A stretch of DNA of 64,000 nucleotides, from positions 1-64,000 of the forward strand of contig JASAMV010000328.1 of NCBI GenBank assembly GCA_030248065.1. The letters run 5' to 3'. Below, piece by piece: positions 9,801 to 20,670 of this stretch (positions are counted from its first letter, which is position 1; each line of letters begins with the position of its first letter). The DNA comes from Rhynchonema sp. JSB1_4 (Eukaryota; Nematoda; Chromadorea; Monhysterida; Xyalidae). The translations under genes were made by a program, and so were the position numbers. Under the pieces are notes generated by a model. The model searched no databases. It was not told where the DNA came from and saw nothing but the letters and a program-made list of their open reading frames with translations.

Positions 9801-10647
9801 GTGAATATTTTGGCCATTTTTGTACTCCAGTTCCAAGTCGTGTCTTGTCTGTGTGTGGTAGTCGTCCCTTAACTGAGTGGCTTTGTCAACTACAACGCTG
9901 TCCTGAACCGATACGTAAGATGGCGTGACCTAGACCGAACCGGCCAGAGCAGCCTGATATGGGGAAAACCACAAAACAACTGTTTCTCGCACAGATCACC
10001 GAAATTGACTATGTGGACGACAGGCAGATACTCAAGAGCTTGACCCGTCGCAGTCCCATCCCTCCACCGGAACGGGTCAAGATCAGATACGGGGCAAAGC
10101 ATGCGATCGACACGCAGGTGCCCCACGCCGGACAGAGGCTCTATGTTCGCTACAAGACGCACGGCGAATTGGAACTCAATGTGACTTGTGTCGTGCAAGG
10201 TGGGTGTTGTTTTGGTGGCTGATGGATAAAACTGTTGTGGAAAAAGAGTGGACCAAAAAACGATGGGCGCTCACTGCTAAAACAGCGGGTTGTTTCGAAG
10301 AGTGGTGGTCTTATGTGAGCCAAAATCAGAAATTGGGCCTCTTGTTCCAATTGGTGGCGTGACGAAAGTAGGGTTTTGACTGTTTTTGTCGCTGTTTTAT
10401 CTTTCCTTTATTTTGTAACGAAAGCACTGATCCAAAAACAATACTTTTGTCAGCATTTTTAGCCGGAAATGCCGCCAAGTCTGTGGAGCGTCAAATTGAG
10501 CCCATATTCATCATGAACACAGTGGTTCTCACTGAAGAATTGTTGTTTGAAACATCACACACCGACAGCCTCTTCCGTGTAACGTTCACAAATGTGAGCG
10601 CGCATTGGTTTGCTGCATCACTTGAGTACACCGTTATGGTTGTTTAA
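6846..10647 (+). CDS. CRAL-TRIO plus GOLD domain (SEC14-like) lipid-transfer protein (9 exons)
   Basis: SEC14-like proteins of this layout (animal SEC14L, nematode ctg genes) bind hydrophobic ligands in the CRAL-TRIO pocket and carry a C-terminal GOLD beta-sandwich. Exons: 6846-7007, 7196-7275, 7339-7468, 8496-8612, 8681-8794, 8878-8980, 9527-9651, 9995-10199, 10454-10647. Every phase joins, giving 409 residues. Order of parts: CRAL-TRIO N-terminal helices (ARWCRAYEHKLDKAVEQM), the lipid-binding core (IFDLSGLNLSEYLNPMG, ILVVNPPRLVSAVW, VNCIPVAYGGEL), then GOLD from about residue 300 ending LFRVTFTNVSAHWF just before the TAA. Intron 3 is essentially one transposon. Exon 6 uses the acceptor after TTTCTACAG, because the upstream one breaks the frame. 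The first GOLD strands are weak matches. Confidence 0.88.
7502..8487. mobile_element. Tc1/mariner-pogo-like MITE with CAGTGGAGACTCG termini, TA target
   Basis: Left end CAGTGGAGACTCGTTATAGG and the reverse complement of the right end, CAGTCAAGATTCGTTATAGG, match at 16 of 20 positions. TA flanks both sides (7500-7501, 8488-8489). Subterminal TATAAGTATA motifs repeat. Inside is a further long inverted repeat (8021-8075 with 8196-8250). No transposase frame survives. It lies wholly inside intron 3 of the SEC14-like gene and ends 8 bp before exon 4. Confidence 0.78.
8021..8250. repeat. Long inverted repeat inside the MITE
   Basis: The arm 8021-8075 (containing GAGCTTGTGCCGACTTACGC) pairs with 8196-8250 (containing GCGTAAGTCGGCACAAGCTC) with few mismatches over about 55 bp and a spacer of about 120 bp. 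Weaker pairing continues outward (7950 region with 8296 region), so transcripts could form a long hairpin. Confidence 0.75.
9142..9220. repeat. Two adjacent perfect hairpins in intron 6 of the SEC14-like gene
   Basis: CATATATAGT (9142-9151) pairs with ACTATATATG (9170-9179), a 10-bp stem with an 18-nt loop. CAATGCATC (9183-9191) pairs with GATGCATTG (9212-9220), a 9-bp stem with a 20-nt loop. Only three bases separate them. Function unknown. Confidence 0.7.
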
Positions 10648-10927
10648 TGATCAGTGAATGTGGAACATTAATGCCGGATGTGTAAGCATTGATTTTGGTC
10701 ATGTGCAAAAATCTGAATCTCTCTCTATGTTTTAGCACGGCTGTAGATTCACCGCATTCGTTTTAGGACTGCATACCTGTTGTTGTAGTTTGTATGCCCT
10801 GTCACGCTATTTATTATTAAAAACTCCTAATTTTCATATTGGTCGATAATCATTAGTTCTTTCTATGCCTGACTGATCGTTGTTGGTATTATGTGCCTAT
10901 CTTCTTATTTATTCCCAGTTATAAAAT

Positions 10928-11005
10928 ATTCTCATTGACTTTCGTTGTGTAACTTCTCTTGATGTGATTCTCATTGACTTTCGTTGTGTAACTTCTCTTG
11001 ATGTG
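10928..11005. repeat. 39-bp tandem duplication between SEC14-like and bL27m genes
   Basis: A 39-bp unit beginning ATTCTCATTGACTTTCG is present twice head to tail with no visible difference. The rest of 10648-11290 is A/T-rich intergenic sequence in which I see no exon. Confidence 0.85.
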
Positions 11006-11290
11006 TAGCGGTCGTTTTGTACAGAACACCGACGTCTCGGCAGAAGAGACAACATACATTCAACAATTCTTATTCATGTTCCCTCAAGTCTCCATGTTCT
11101 TTTTTTGATTTGTGCCGGCATGTTGTCGCAACCAACAGCAAGTACAACGTCTGGGCTGCTGGCCCGTGGACTCAAATGTTAGTTGAAATGAACCAGTGTT
11201 AGTGCTTTCTTGTCTTTCGTTGTGTTGTCTTTGTGAGCATTTTCAGTTCTAGTTTTGTCCAAACGGCGCCTCTTGCCACACGCTGATTTT

Positions 11291-12495
11291 ATGTTCGCAG
11301 GCTCATTTTTGCAATCGTCTGTGCGCTTCAAGATCCAGCCCAAATTCCAACCGCCATTCATTGGCATCTACAAAACGGACGGTGATCAAGTCAAAGTCGA
11401 TGACGTGCTGGTGAAACAACGTGGCATGAGCTATCACCCCGGATTGAATGTTGGTGCACTTTTCAGCTGAACACTGTTTTTGTTTTATTCTTTTTGTACG
11501 AAAAAATCTGACCGGTTGGCTTGTTTGGTCTGACGGTCAGCACCCCCTCAAAAGTACACAACAGAAGAAGGTTAAATGAAAAAAGCTTGATTGCAAGACC
11601 GGGTGTGAAATCTACGGACATGAAAATAAATACAAAACAGGGTGTGTAAGTTACGAAAATAAAAAACAAATACAAAACCGGGACAGGAAAGAGTGAGAAG
11701 CTGGACGAGAATGCGGACAGCTAAGCAAACGAAAACTCAATGCACACAAAATGTGCAACGGTGCAATACCGGACGAGTGAAACTGTCTCACCGGTCACTG
11801 TTGCAAAGCGTTGCTTATGCTTCCAACAACTCACATCACTGGCGATGTTTCACGCGAGAATGACCTAAACGCAGTCTGTGCACTGTTCATGTTCGCTGCC
11901 ATTGGTCTTGGCCGCTGTAAACAAAAAAGGAATGTGAAAGCACACAAACGCCATCACCCTGAGAGTATGCGCGCCGATGATCCTTGGCAACTCGCCCGTC
12001 TCAGTAAACTGTACGGAGCGGGCAAGACTCACCACTGTTGCATCATTATAAATCTCTCACATTTCATATCGCTGCCGAAGCTGTTCAGAAGTGAAATGTC
12101 CTTCTAAAGGCTACACAATGAGCAGTTTAGTTTGTCACTTAGGACCTCTTCGGAATTTTCAATCATCATCACAGCTGATGTTGTTTGTCAGCGACAGATT
12201 AGGACGACAAATGAGGTGTTAACTGTCAAGAGGTTCTCCACTAAGGTCGTGTATTATACTGTAAATTCACCTGTTTCAGGTGCGTCAAACAGTGGAACGT
12301 AACACCCAAACCCTAAGTGCTAACTGTGCGGGCACAGTCTACATCACTACCGAAAGGATTAATCCGGATTTCACGGATCCCATTATGGCCAGTACGTACA
12401 GTCAGGAGAAACAGCAACTGCCATTGACTAAACTGACATTCAGTGTGGTACCCAAGGAGATGCCAGCAAGGTTCCGACTCGTGGATGTTGTGTGA
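11291..12495 (+). CDS. mrpl-27: Mitochondrial ribosomal protein bL27m (2 exons)
   Basis: bL27m sits near the peptidyl-transferase centre of the mitochondrial large ribosomal subunit. Exons 11291-11449 and 12280-12495 join in phase 0 and give 124 residues (human protein about 148). The family block is clear: VDDVLVKQRGMSYHPG matches the VHAGNIIATQRH..HPG region of L27 proteins, followed by CAGTVYITTERINPD, LPLTKLTFSVVPKEMP and a C-terminal FRLVDVV. The start MFAGSFLQSSVRFK fits a short mitochondrial presequence. An in-frame upstream start at 11255 (TTG) is unlikely in a eukaryote. An AATAAA at 12611 may be the polyadenylation signal. The 830-bp intron holds nothing I recognise. Confidence 0.85.
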
Positions 12496-12764
12496 AACAT
12501 CAGCTAGCTTGTCATATTGAGTTTGTCGTCACTTTGAGATTTCATCTGATTATTTTGGTTATGTGCCTTGATACATATATTGTTCTGTCTCTTGTCGTGT
12601 GTGTGGTTTGAATAAAAACGATTATTTTAAAACAGCTTTTTATGAATGTGCATTTTTCTCTGTTGTTCAGTTGCGAAAACTGTTCTGGCAATATTGGTCA
12701 GTTTATCCCTGGTATAAATAAACAAAAGTTTTGCAAATACCAATACAATGTCCTTCGTCAGTGA

Positions 12765-13859
12765 ATGGACGCAAGTGAAACAACGCTGTACCTAAAATCG
12801 ATAATCAATTCGGTGCTGTATTCCTCCCAAGTCTATCCGTCCGAAGCTTTTCAGCAGCAAGTTGCGTTCGGCGCTTGCGTGTCCGTTAGTTTTGTTTTTA
12901 TAAATTTTCGAAGCTCGGTCCATGAATTTTACAAACAAAAGTCAGTACTCACCCTTTGTCGGGATCAGATTCCAGCACTGAATTTTCTGTCCAGAATCAA
13001 GTGTTCAAAATAAAGGTTCTCTATAATTACCCTGTACTGTATCGCAGTTGTGCATCGTTCCCGCTGTTCGCTCGCACATCAAGTCTTGTCTGACCGACGC
13101 TCTATCCCTCGTGCCTGACTACCATCTGATAGCTTTGGTCATCGATCTGTTGTCACCACATGATCGACCCGTTGAACGAGTGATTGTGCGAATTCAGCGA
13201 CTGAAAATTAGGTTGGTTTCTGTGTGATTCGGTACGTGCATGTGGTTGTTCGCATCAGCCCTGTCAAAAGGAGGTTCCACTTCAACGCTGTTTATTGGGT
13301 GCAGCATAACGAGTTGTGCCGCGCGTTTGTGGGTGACTGTTTTGGCTGTGCAGCAGGTCATCGTCAAAGTCATTGTACCAAGTAACCATGGAAAGTACAC
13401 TTCTCTTTACAGGAAAGAGATCGTTGGATTAGACGAAGCAAGACGCGATTGTTTGTACGCTGCGCTGCGGTCCAGTTTGGAACGTCTGCCTTTGTCCTAC
13501 AAACGACACTATCAGAAAAAGTGTACGTGATTAGTATTTTTCTGACAGTTTACTCTTGGTATTTTCGATAAATATTTTTTTATTAATTTTAAGTGAACAC
13601 ATTCCGCCTATCACTTGTGGTTCCGCCTGATTATTCATCGTCCGCTGTGGATAAGCTCGTGAACAAAGTTGGTGCGATTTTTTTATCATGTTAAAAAAAA
13701 TGAAAAATGGCTGTGCTGAAATAATACTGATGCCACGTGCAGGATTGGGTCTGGTCTTCTAGCGGCACGGAAGTCTGCAAAGCGCGTCCCATCAGTGTTC
13801 TGGCATCAGTACAGTTCGAGGATTCTGTTGGAATCGATATTGTTCAACAACAACTTTGA
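12765..13859 (+). CDS. MAD2L2: REV7/MAD2L2 HORMA-domain protein (5 exons)
   Basis: REV7 is the HORMA-fold adaptor of DNA polymerase zeta in translesion synthesis and, in vertebrates, of shieldin. Exons 12765-12884, 13048-13211, 13413-13522, 13594-13667, 13743-13859 join in phase and give 194 residues (human 211). Recognisable stretches are YLKSIINSVLYSSQVYPSEA (the EFLEVAVHLILYVREVYP region), VIDLLSPHDRPVERVI, and the C-terminal VWSSSGTEVCKARPISVL corresponding to the safety-belt area. The acceptor of exon 4 reads TTTTAAG, not CAG; it is the only site that keeps the frame with the strong donor GTACGT at 13523. The gene lies 270 bp after bL27m and 96 bp before the next coding start. Confidence 0.87.
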
Positions 13860-13866
13860 CTAAAAT

Positions 13867-13929
13867 GTGAGTCTTTATGGTGTTTACTATCGCGTTGCGA
13901 AACAAATTGTGCAATTTTTATAATTTTAG
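13867..13929 (+). other. Possible intron or trans-splice region joining REV7 and the next gene
   Basis: Seven bases after the REV7 stop there is a consensus donor GTGAGT (13867), and an acceptor TTTTATAATTTTAG ends at 13929, 26 bases before the next ATG. This could be a cis-spliced intron within a two-gene transcript, or the acceptor could receive a spliced leader in an operon. Only transcript data can decide. Confidence 0.35.
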
Positions 13930-13955
13930 AACAGAAATTCAAAAGCGAAAACAAC

Positions 13956-16681
13956 ATGAATGCGTCTGATGGAACAGCCCCGAATGCAGCGACGGTCTAT
14001 GAATTTACGGCGGACGACGTGGGATCTATAGAAACAACGGTATCCATAATGAGAAATAATATCAATAATTTTCTCTTGATGTTCGTTTTCCCTGATTTTG
14101 AAGGTGATCGACACCGAAAACGAAGAAGTGATTGACGGGCGTTTCGACGGAGACCAGGGACCGGCAGTGCCGTTTCGTGAGAATCATTTCGGACTGTTGG
14201 CGCAGCAGGAAATATGCAGTATTCTGAGTGAGTGTATTGTCTTTGTCTTTTGCTAGGGTAGGTGCTCTGCTCACCTTGCTGATTTTATTGCCAAATTTTA
14301 TAAAGATTGACATCCGCACGTAGCCATTTGGGCCCTTGTTCAATCTTGACTTTTGGTCGTGTTTCCTGTTCGTTTGATTGAACATTTCACATTGAACTTT
14401 GATCTTTAAACTTTGACACACATGCGCGATGCACCGGGTCATCTTCTGTGCGACTGCGCCAGACAACCATAAGCTCTAAGAGTCTTTTCACGTGTCTATC
14501 TCTATCCCTCCTCTCCAGCCAGTCCACCCGAACAATACATCAACGTTGAGCCTCCCCTGTGTCCGAAAGGTGGTCAGATTTACTTGTTCGACACTCGTCC
14601 CGTCTTGAGAGGTGTGGTAATGGTGAATGATTCGCGGCAACGCAGAAGTGGGTTCAGTGCTTGAAAACTGAATTTTTTAGTTTTATATTTTTTTACCACG
14701 TTGCCAGACGAGGGATTAATGTTCTTAAATAATACCTGTGCATTTATCCACGTTCTCTCACTGACGCGGACACACGTGAGCCGTGGACGCGTAATGGTTT
14801 TCTCAAATATTTGTTGTGAGTGTATTTAGTTGCAGAGTGGAAACCCCAATATTGACCAGCGTAAAGTTATTGATCAACAGCAGAGGAACAACGTTTACAC
14901 CGGTAAAAATTGGGTATGATACAACGCGCGCATTCGTGCGCCGGGAGCTGATGCTTCACATGAGATAGACTACTATCACCTCTGATGGGAAAGGTTGTTA
15001 GGTACATAATGTCTTCGACTCCCAAGATTAATACTCACTGAACACATAGTTTCACAGACACTAAAGTAATGGCCAGCACCTCATTTAGTATTGGTTGATT
15101 GACTTTTTATCACGAAGACGACGCAACACTGAAACCTTGACAAACCACGAAATTGGTTAAAAGTATTTCTCCCGTGTTGACTATTTCTCGCAGCACACGT
15201 GTGCCCAATTTTGCAGCCCACTGTCGTTGCGACGGCTATCGTTGGGAGCCGAAAGGTTCGAAACAGCTGAAAATGGGCATCATACGCAATTATCATTGGA
15301 TCGCCGACCCGAACAAGAAGAAAGTGGGCAATTCGGCATTCAGAAAGGTGGACTTTTGGCTGAGAGACGACGAAAGGGCCATGCTGGTGCACTACATCGG
15401 GGATCACACGCGCGTACAAGCATTTCCACATGGAAATTGGTGCGTTCGCTGATTTTTGTTTGTTTCTTGCGAATCGTGTTGTTTGTGCTGGTGCTTCATC
15501 TGCCACGTTTGTCGCCGGAATTCGGCGGCACAGTCACCACAAACCAACGGCCAAAACTTTGATGTTTCACCGGTCATAGGCCCTCCAGCGCTCGACAGGC
15601 GTTGAATGTTAACCGTCTGGAATAAATGGGAAAATCAATGAAAACAACCTACCAAATGTATAACATTCAGCCGTTGGTCGCCACCGTACTTACATAAAAC
15701 ATTGTGAAACACAAGCACCATCCCTAACTAGTGTGCTAAACACAACACATGCCCATGTGTCCAAAGCGATCGTTTTATTGGCAGTAGTACTTGAACTTGA
15801 CTCGCATTCCGACCTCAGTGAAGGTGAGTCAACCAATGCTGAATTGTAGCAAAACGCGCAACGCCAACTACGCGCGTCGGGCCAAGCCGATGTTGCCGTT
15901 GTCACCAGCCGGGAAACAACGAGTAGAAAAACGGCAGATCGTTGTAGATGTGAACACCGAAACTGGACACATTGACAAACGGATGCATTTGGGTGGCGGC
16001 GGTGATGTGCAGGTTTGTTGGTTTTTTACTGTGCTGTTGGAGTTTATTTGGTGCATTTGCACTGATGATGATCGGTTTGCACAGCGTGCTATTGTTAAGT
16101 GATTCTGATCCAAATATTTTTTGGTATTAGACTCGGTAATTAGGTCGCTTGGAAACGGATTAAATATACTGGCTGTAAGTTTCACCAGTGCTGTTCTCGA
16201 TCTCACTGCTTTCTAAAATGACTTTAACGCTGGTCGATGGTTAAATCTTGAAATATGATGACCAAACATCCGGTCTCGTCAAACAAATTGCTTTCCGTGT
16301 CAACTGCTCAAGTTCCCTTGATCCACACAAATGTTTCAGGACTCCTTGCTTGCATCCGCATCCACGCACCCTGAGGAATCAAGGCCGATCGAACAGCACA
16401 ACACAGCAGTAATGCCAGACGCAGACTATAACGAACTAAGCAACGAATCACTGCAACGTCATATCCTGATTCAAAAAGCGCGACTGATCGATATTCAATT
16501 ATCGAATCAATCACAATTCACTGGTACTTTGAATCGTGCTGAACAGCTGATGGATCGAGTGGAATATTTGTGCACGCAGATGTTCATGGAAAGGACTACT
16601 GTTGTGGCTGATACTGCGCCTGATAATGGCGATAATGCAAATACTATAGATACTCAGGGTGTCGAGTATATTGTTGAGTGA
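13956..16681 (+). CDS. Unrecognised protein with a conserved-looking DGYRW core and C-terminal coiled coil (about 7 exons)
   Basis: I do not recognise the family. Exons with matching phases: 13956-14039, 14104-14227, then 15194-15439, 15850-16012 and 16340-16681. Two middle exons (about 14519-14640 and 14836-14913) are likely, but their joints do not resolve by phase. The product begins MNASDGTAPNAATVYEFTAD (acidic). Its centre has CRCDGYRWEPKG, KMGIIRNYHWIADPNKKKVG and AFRKVDFWLRDDERAMLVHY, a basic, aromatic-rich region that looks like a small DNA- or RNA-binding domain. Then comes a basic stretch NYARRAKPMLPLSP. The C-terminus has a leucine-rich probable coiled coil (SLQRHILIQKARLIDIQL, LNRAEQLMDRVEYL) before TGA at 16679. 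It may be co-transcribed with REV7. A nuclear role is only a guess. Confidence 0.65.
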
Positions 16682-17700
16682 ATTACAGTGTGATTGACAT
16701 TTTTTGTGTACAAAAAAATTGAATTATGTTGTTTACATTTGCTTGCTTTAATGATGTGAAAGTCGGCTGAAGGTAGAAACATTCAAATCTCGCTGATTCG
16801 TTTTGTTTTTAATTTTGATAACGAAATAAATAAAACTTAGTAAACCGCAGTGTTTATGCTCAATCAATCGTTCAATCATGTGCTGCTCGAATCTATTACC
16901 CAACGCTGTTACTTCTAAATGCACCAACCAGTCAAGAAACTGAGCAACCCCTACAAACGCAGCGTTTAACAAATATGATGCCACTTTCCAAAACAGGCAA
17001 ATCATCTGAAACAAGGCCTATTATTTCCCGCACCGTGCTGTTCTGGAGTTATGGTTTTATCAGACTAGGCTACTTTTAACAACTGAACTGTTTTCAGGCC
17101 CAAGAAGTTCTGTTTTAGAAAAGTTATCGTATTACAGAGACGAAGTGATATGTTCCAGGCAAGTTTGGTATAATATACTCGTAGTAGGTTGTATGTGAAA
17201 TATGTGGTTTTTGTGGTGTTATGTTCTAAACATCACACATTGCCCAGAACAAATAGCGTTTTTATCACTTCTTGTGACATGTGAACCTTGAGCTGAGTGC
17301 TAGGAAAGCGGTCTTTTTGGAAATAACTTGCGCTATTAATTTTGTTTAGATACTGAATGTTTTTTTTGGCATCATTTCCTGGTTTATACTTTCTCAACAC
17401 ACACTCACGGCCAAAACACTGCGCGTTTTCACAAGCGCATTGTTTTATGCGCCATGGGCAAGCTTTTGACACCACGTAGCCTTGAAAAAAACCAGATATA
17501 AAATGGATTCGCTCTGTTGCGCCACCGGTCGGCGAAAGCGGGTCGAAGGCGGCCAACAAAGAAGATACGCCACGATCACAAGATCCATAATGATTGACCA
17601 TTATTGCCGAAAAAAATATTAATTTTTTTAGTGATTCTGGGTATAAACCGATAAAATCGTCGAAAAAGTTGTGGAAATCAACACAAAAAAGCCAAAAATC
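16682..17700. other. Intergenic, no gene seen
   Basis: A/T-rich spacer between the unrecognised gene and the transporter. A 223-codon antisense open frame (17233-17904) runs back from within the transporter's first intron, but has no recognisable domain or splice context and is treated as chance. Confidence 0.5.
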
Positions 17701-20670
17701 ATGCCGCCAAACGACCACAAGATCGGTGCACTGGCAGCCATCAGCTACACAATTGGTAACATGATCGGATCGGGTATATTCATATCGCCTACTAGTGTGC
17801 TGAAGGTTGGGAACGGGGATGGAAACTTGAACAAGTCTGTTCCGAGCTCCTGTTGTGTGGCGAACAGATAGATTATAAAATGATGATGTGTTTTTCTGTG
17901 CCACACACCTGGATGTGGGTGCTTCTGGGTGGATCCTTATTATTTTTAGTATGGGTCACGCATAATTTTTATCTTTATATGATGATTACCTTGGCACGGC
18001 GAGGTTTAAAAACTAACCCGAATGTGACTGCGATACCGCAGCACATTCATGTGCGCCTTTAGAAGACGAAACAGGTTTCGCGACTTGCGACAAAAGTATA
18101 AAAAAACAGACACATTTATCCCTTCAGGAGTCTGGTTCGGTTGGTTCAAGTCTGCTTGTGTGGGGTGTGTGTGGTGTGCTGTCACTACTTGGCTCATTGT
18201 GCTACATTGAGTTGGCCACATCAATTCAACGCAGTGGCGCTGATTTGGCTTATGTTCAGGTTTGTGAAACATCGCAGGCAACTCGTTAGGAGAACACTCA
18301 AAAACATGTGCTTTGTACTTATTCAGTACGTCGGTTGGACCCCAATTGCGTCGGCTTTTATCTGGATCAATGTTGTTGCCTTGCCATGTAGTGCGGCTAT
18401 TATTGCTGGTTGGTTGCCCTCAGTAGTATTCGGGGACTTGATACAACATGTAATACATACACACGGCCACATCTAACCTTCTCTATCAGCGCAAATTTTA
18501 CTGGACCCTGTTTTTCATTATTTCAGAAACATTTGGTGAATACTGTCTACAGTCGTGGTCGACTATACGTGGGCATGACACTTGTGTGGCCGAATACACA
18601 GCCAAATGGGCTCGCAAGTTAATTGGATTTTGTTTGATATGTGAGTGAAACATCATGTTGCAAAAGTTGGGTTGAAATCGCAAAAATATAACCCGACCTT
18701 GCCCAATCAGGCTTTCTGGCCGCTCTCAACCAATACTCACTGAAGAGGATCACAGCACCATTTCAAATTGCCGCCAGCACATCGAAAATCGTTGCCACAA
18801 CACTGGTCATATTAGTTGGATTCTATTATCTGCTGTTCCAAGGTCAGACATGTTCGGTATTTTTTACCCTCATCAGCTGCAGCCGTGAGTTGGGCGTGCG
18901 TGGTTTTTGTTGACCACGGCCATCTGGTGCCTTCCGCACTGACGATGACCTGTTGCAATGCCTGCATGTGAAGGCCAAACGGGAAACAGAAAACACGCTG
19001 CGTAACTCTATTGCATAATAAACTAAGGGTGCATCAGCAACTCTTCAGTTCTCAATTCAAAGACTCTGGTTTTCAGGGTGGACCGAAAGTTTCCAAGCGA
19101 TGCTGGTGGGCACTAATTGGGCACCCGGTGGGCTTGTACTCGCCATCTACGCCGGATTGTGGGCGTTTTCCGGATGGGAAATATTGAATTTCGGCACGGA
19201 GGAGATAAAGAATCCGAAATGGTCTGCCAAAAAATTGTGTCAACTTTGCTCACAATAGCTTTGCTCAAACCTTGACATTTCTTTTTTCATAGGACCTTCC
19301 CTGTGGCATCGTTCGGCGGCACCATGTTCGTGACAATCGTCTATCTGGCCATCAATGTTTCATACTTCACCGTGTTGAACAGAGAAGAAATGCTGGAATC
19401 GGACGCTGTTGCAGCAGTTGGTAGACTTGCTAGCTGATGTTTCACTTTTTGACACTCTCCAGATGATGTTTATGATGTTTCAATTGTTCTATATGCACAC
19501 AGACGTTCAGCAACCGTGTGATCTCGTTTGCGCCAATGGTGGTGCCAATTCTCATCGCAGTCAATTTGATCGGAACGTTGAACACGAACTTTTTCATGAG
19601 CACCCGGTAAGCCTGTAGGTCTGGTTGACGCTTCACAAACTGTTTATCAACGCGCAGTTTCAACCCTGCTACTTCAGGTATTACTTCGCAGCGGCGCGCA
19701 GTGGTTTCATGCCAAAGGCGTTTGGTCTGCTCAGTCCACTGCATGGCAGTCCAAGGCCAGCTGTCATTCTTTATGTGAGTTGTCATTGAACCTCACGTAG
19801 ATTCGAACCCCATCATATCTACGCACCAGCTATGTATGTATGTATAACCCTATGAATATCCGATTGAGCTACGCAGGCGTGCCTCACAGTGGCCGTGTCG
19901 TTCTTCGGTGATCTGGATGACTTCATCAATGTCTACACATTCTGTATCATGTGCCAACGTGTGTTCACACTGGCGGCGCTCATCAAAATCAGGGTCGACA
20001 ACATACCTGTGCATGACGATGCTTTCAGGGTTGGTTGGTTCGTGTTCAGGGGTGTTTGTGGGTGGCGAAATTGGATTGTTGAAGAACGCCAGGAGCAAAC
20101 TGAGCTTTGAATAAACAGTCATCTTTATCACAGACTACTCTGGGCCAGCGGTTGGCCATTGTAATTCAGATATTCTGTAAATGTGACGATTTTGTGCTTC
20201 TCGACACAGGCGACACATGACACATACGTATATGTATATAGTCAGTCTTTTTTTGGTGTCAACTGCTCATGTGGCGCATTTGCACTGACGATGACCTGGT
20301 GCACCATCCGTTTTTCTGTGTTCTCGGTGGAAACCGCAAATACATACAATTCCTTGCAGATGCCATTCGTTCTATTGATGTTCTTCATCTGTCTGTGCAG
20401 TCTGCTCATAATCGTGCCCATCTATCAGATGCCGAAACTTTGCGTGATCGGTGCTGGCATTCTCATATGCTCGTTCCTCGTGTATTATTTGAGGAAACGT
20501 TTCGAGCACAGCTGGCCTCGACTCACCAGACTTGACTGTGAGTGTGTCAGAAACGTTTGTTTGTTGCTCTTAGTTTTTGCTCGCGCCTTCTTGCAGCACA
20601 ATGGGCAGTACAGTATAAATTTCTCATGAGCATTGAATTTCAATGTTGGAAAAAAACCGAGTTTCCCTGA
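17701..20670 (+). CDS. SLC7 (LAT / glycoprotein-associated) amino-acid transporter (12 exons)
   Basis: This is the light chain of heteromeric amino-acid exchangers, with twelve membrane helices at the plasma membrane. Exons 17701-17805, 18128-18259, 18327-18408, 18527-18640, 18711-18842, 19077-19221, 19293-19416, 19503-19606, 19678-19774, 19877-20029, 20360-20537, 20597-20670 join in phase to 479 residues, the normal size. Marks: helix-1 motif [19 protein letters not shown]; then [32 protein letters not shown] (candidate cysteine for the disulphide to a CD98-like heavy chain); [53 protein letters not shown]. The nematode aat family is the nearest group; LAT versus b(0,+) type is not settled. 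Exon 10 begins inside a tRNA-like sequence. Confidence 0.92.
19790..19879 (-). repeat. tRNA-like (SINE-head-like) sequence across LAT intron 9 and the start of exon 10
   Basis: Read on the minus strand it begins GCCTGCGTAGCTCAATCGG, an A-box-like start (TAGCTCAATCGG), and ends with GGGGTTCGAATC, a B-box-like sequence. The cloverleaf stems are poor, so a functional tRNA is unlikely; a tRNA-derived element is more plausible. The acceptor of exon 10 (GCTACGCAG) is the complement of its 5' end. Confidence 0.45.

Noticed and set aside
11017..11202. Open frame between SEC14-like and bL27m genes, first considered the end of the GOLD domain
   Set aside because: The GOLD domain ends naturally in the preceding exon (FTNVSAHWF to the TAA at 10645-10647).
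17233..17904. 223-codon antisense open frame upstream of and across the first transporter exon
   Set aside because: No recognisable domain, overlaps a real exon in antisense, and has no splice or start context.
18409..18423. A possible 15-nt GT...AG intron (GTTGGTTGCCCTCAG) in the transporter
   Set aside because: Joining 18408 directly to 18527 keeps the phase and gives the conserved AETFGEYC segment, so this stretch is simply the start of a normal 118-nt intron.
19790..19879. A functional tRNA gene on the minus strand
   Set aside because: A- and B-box-like sequences are present, but acceptor and T stems do not pair properly and the sequence overlaps coding bases.
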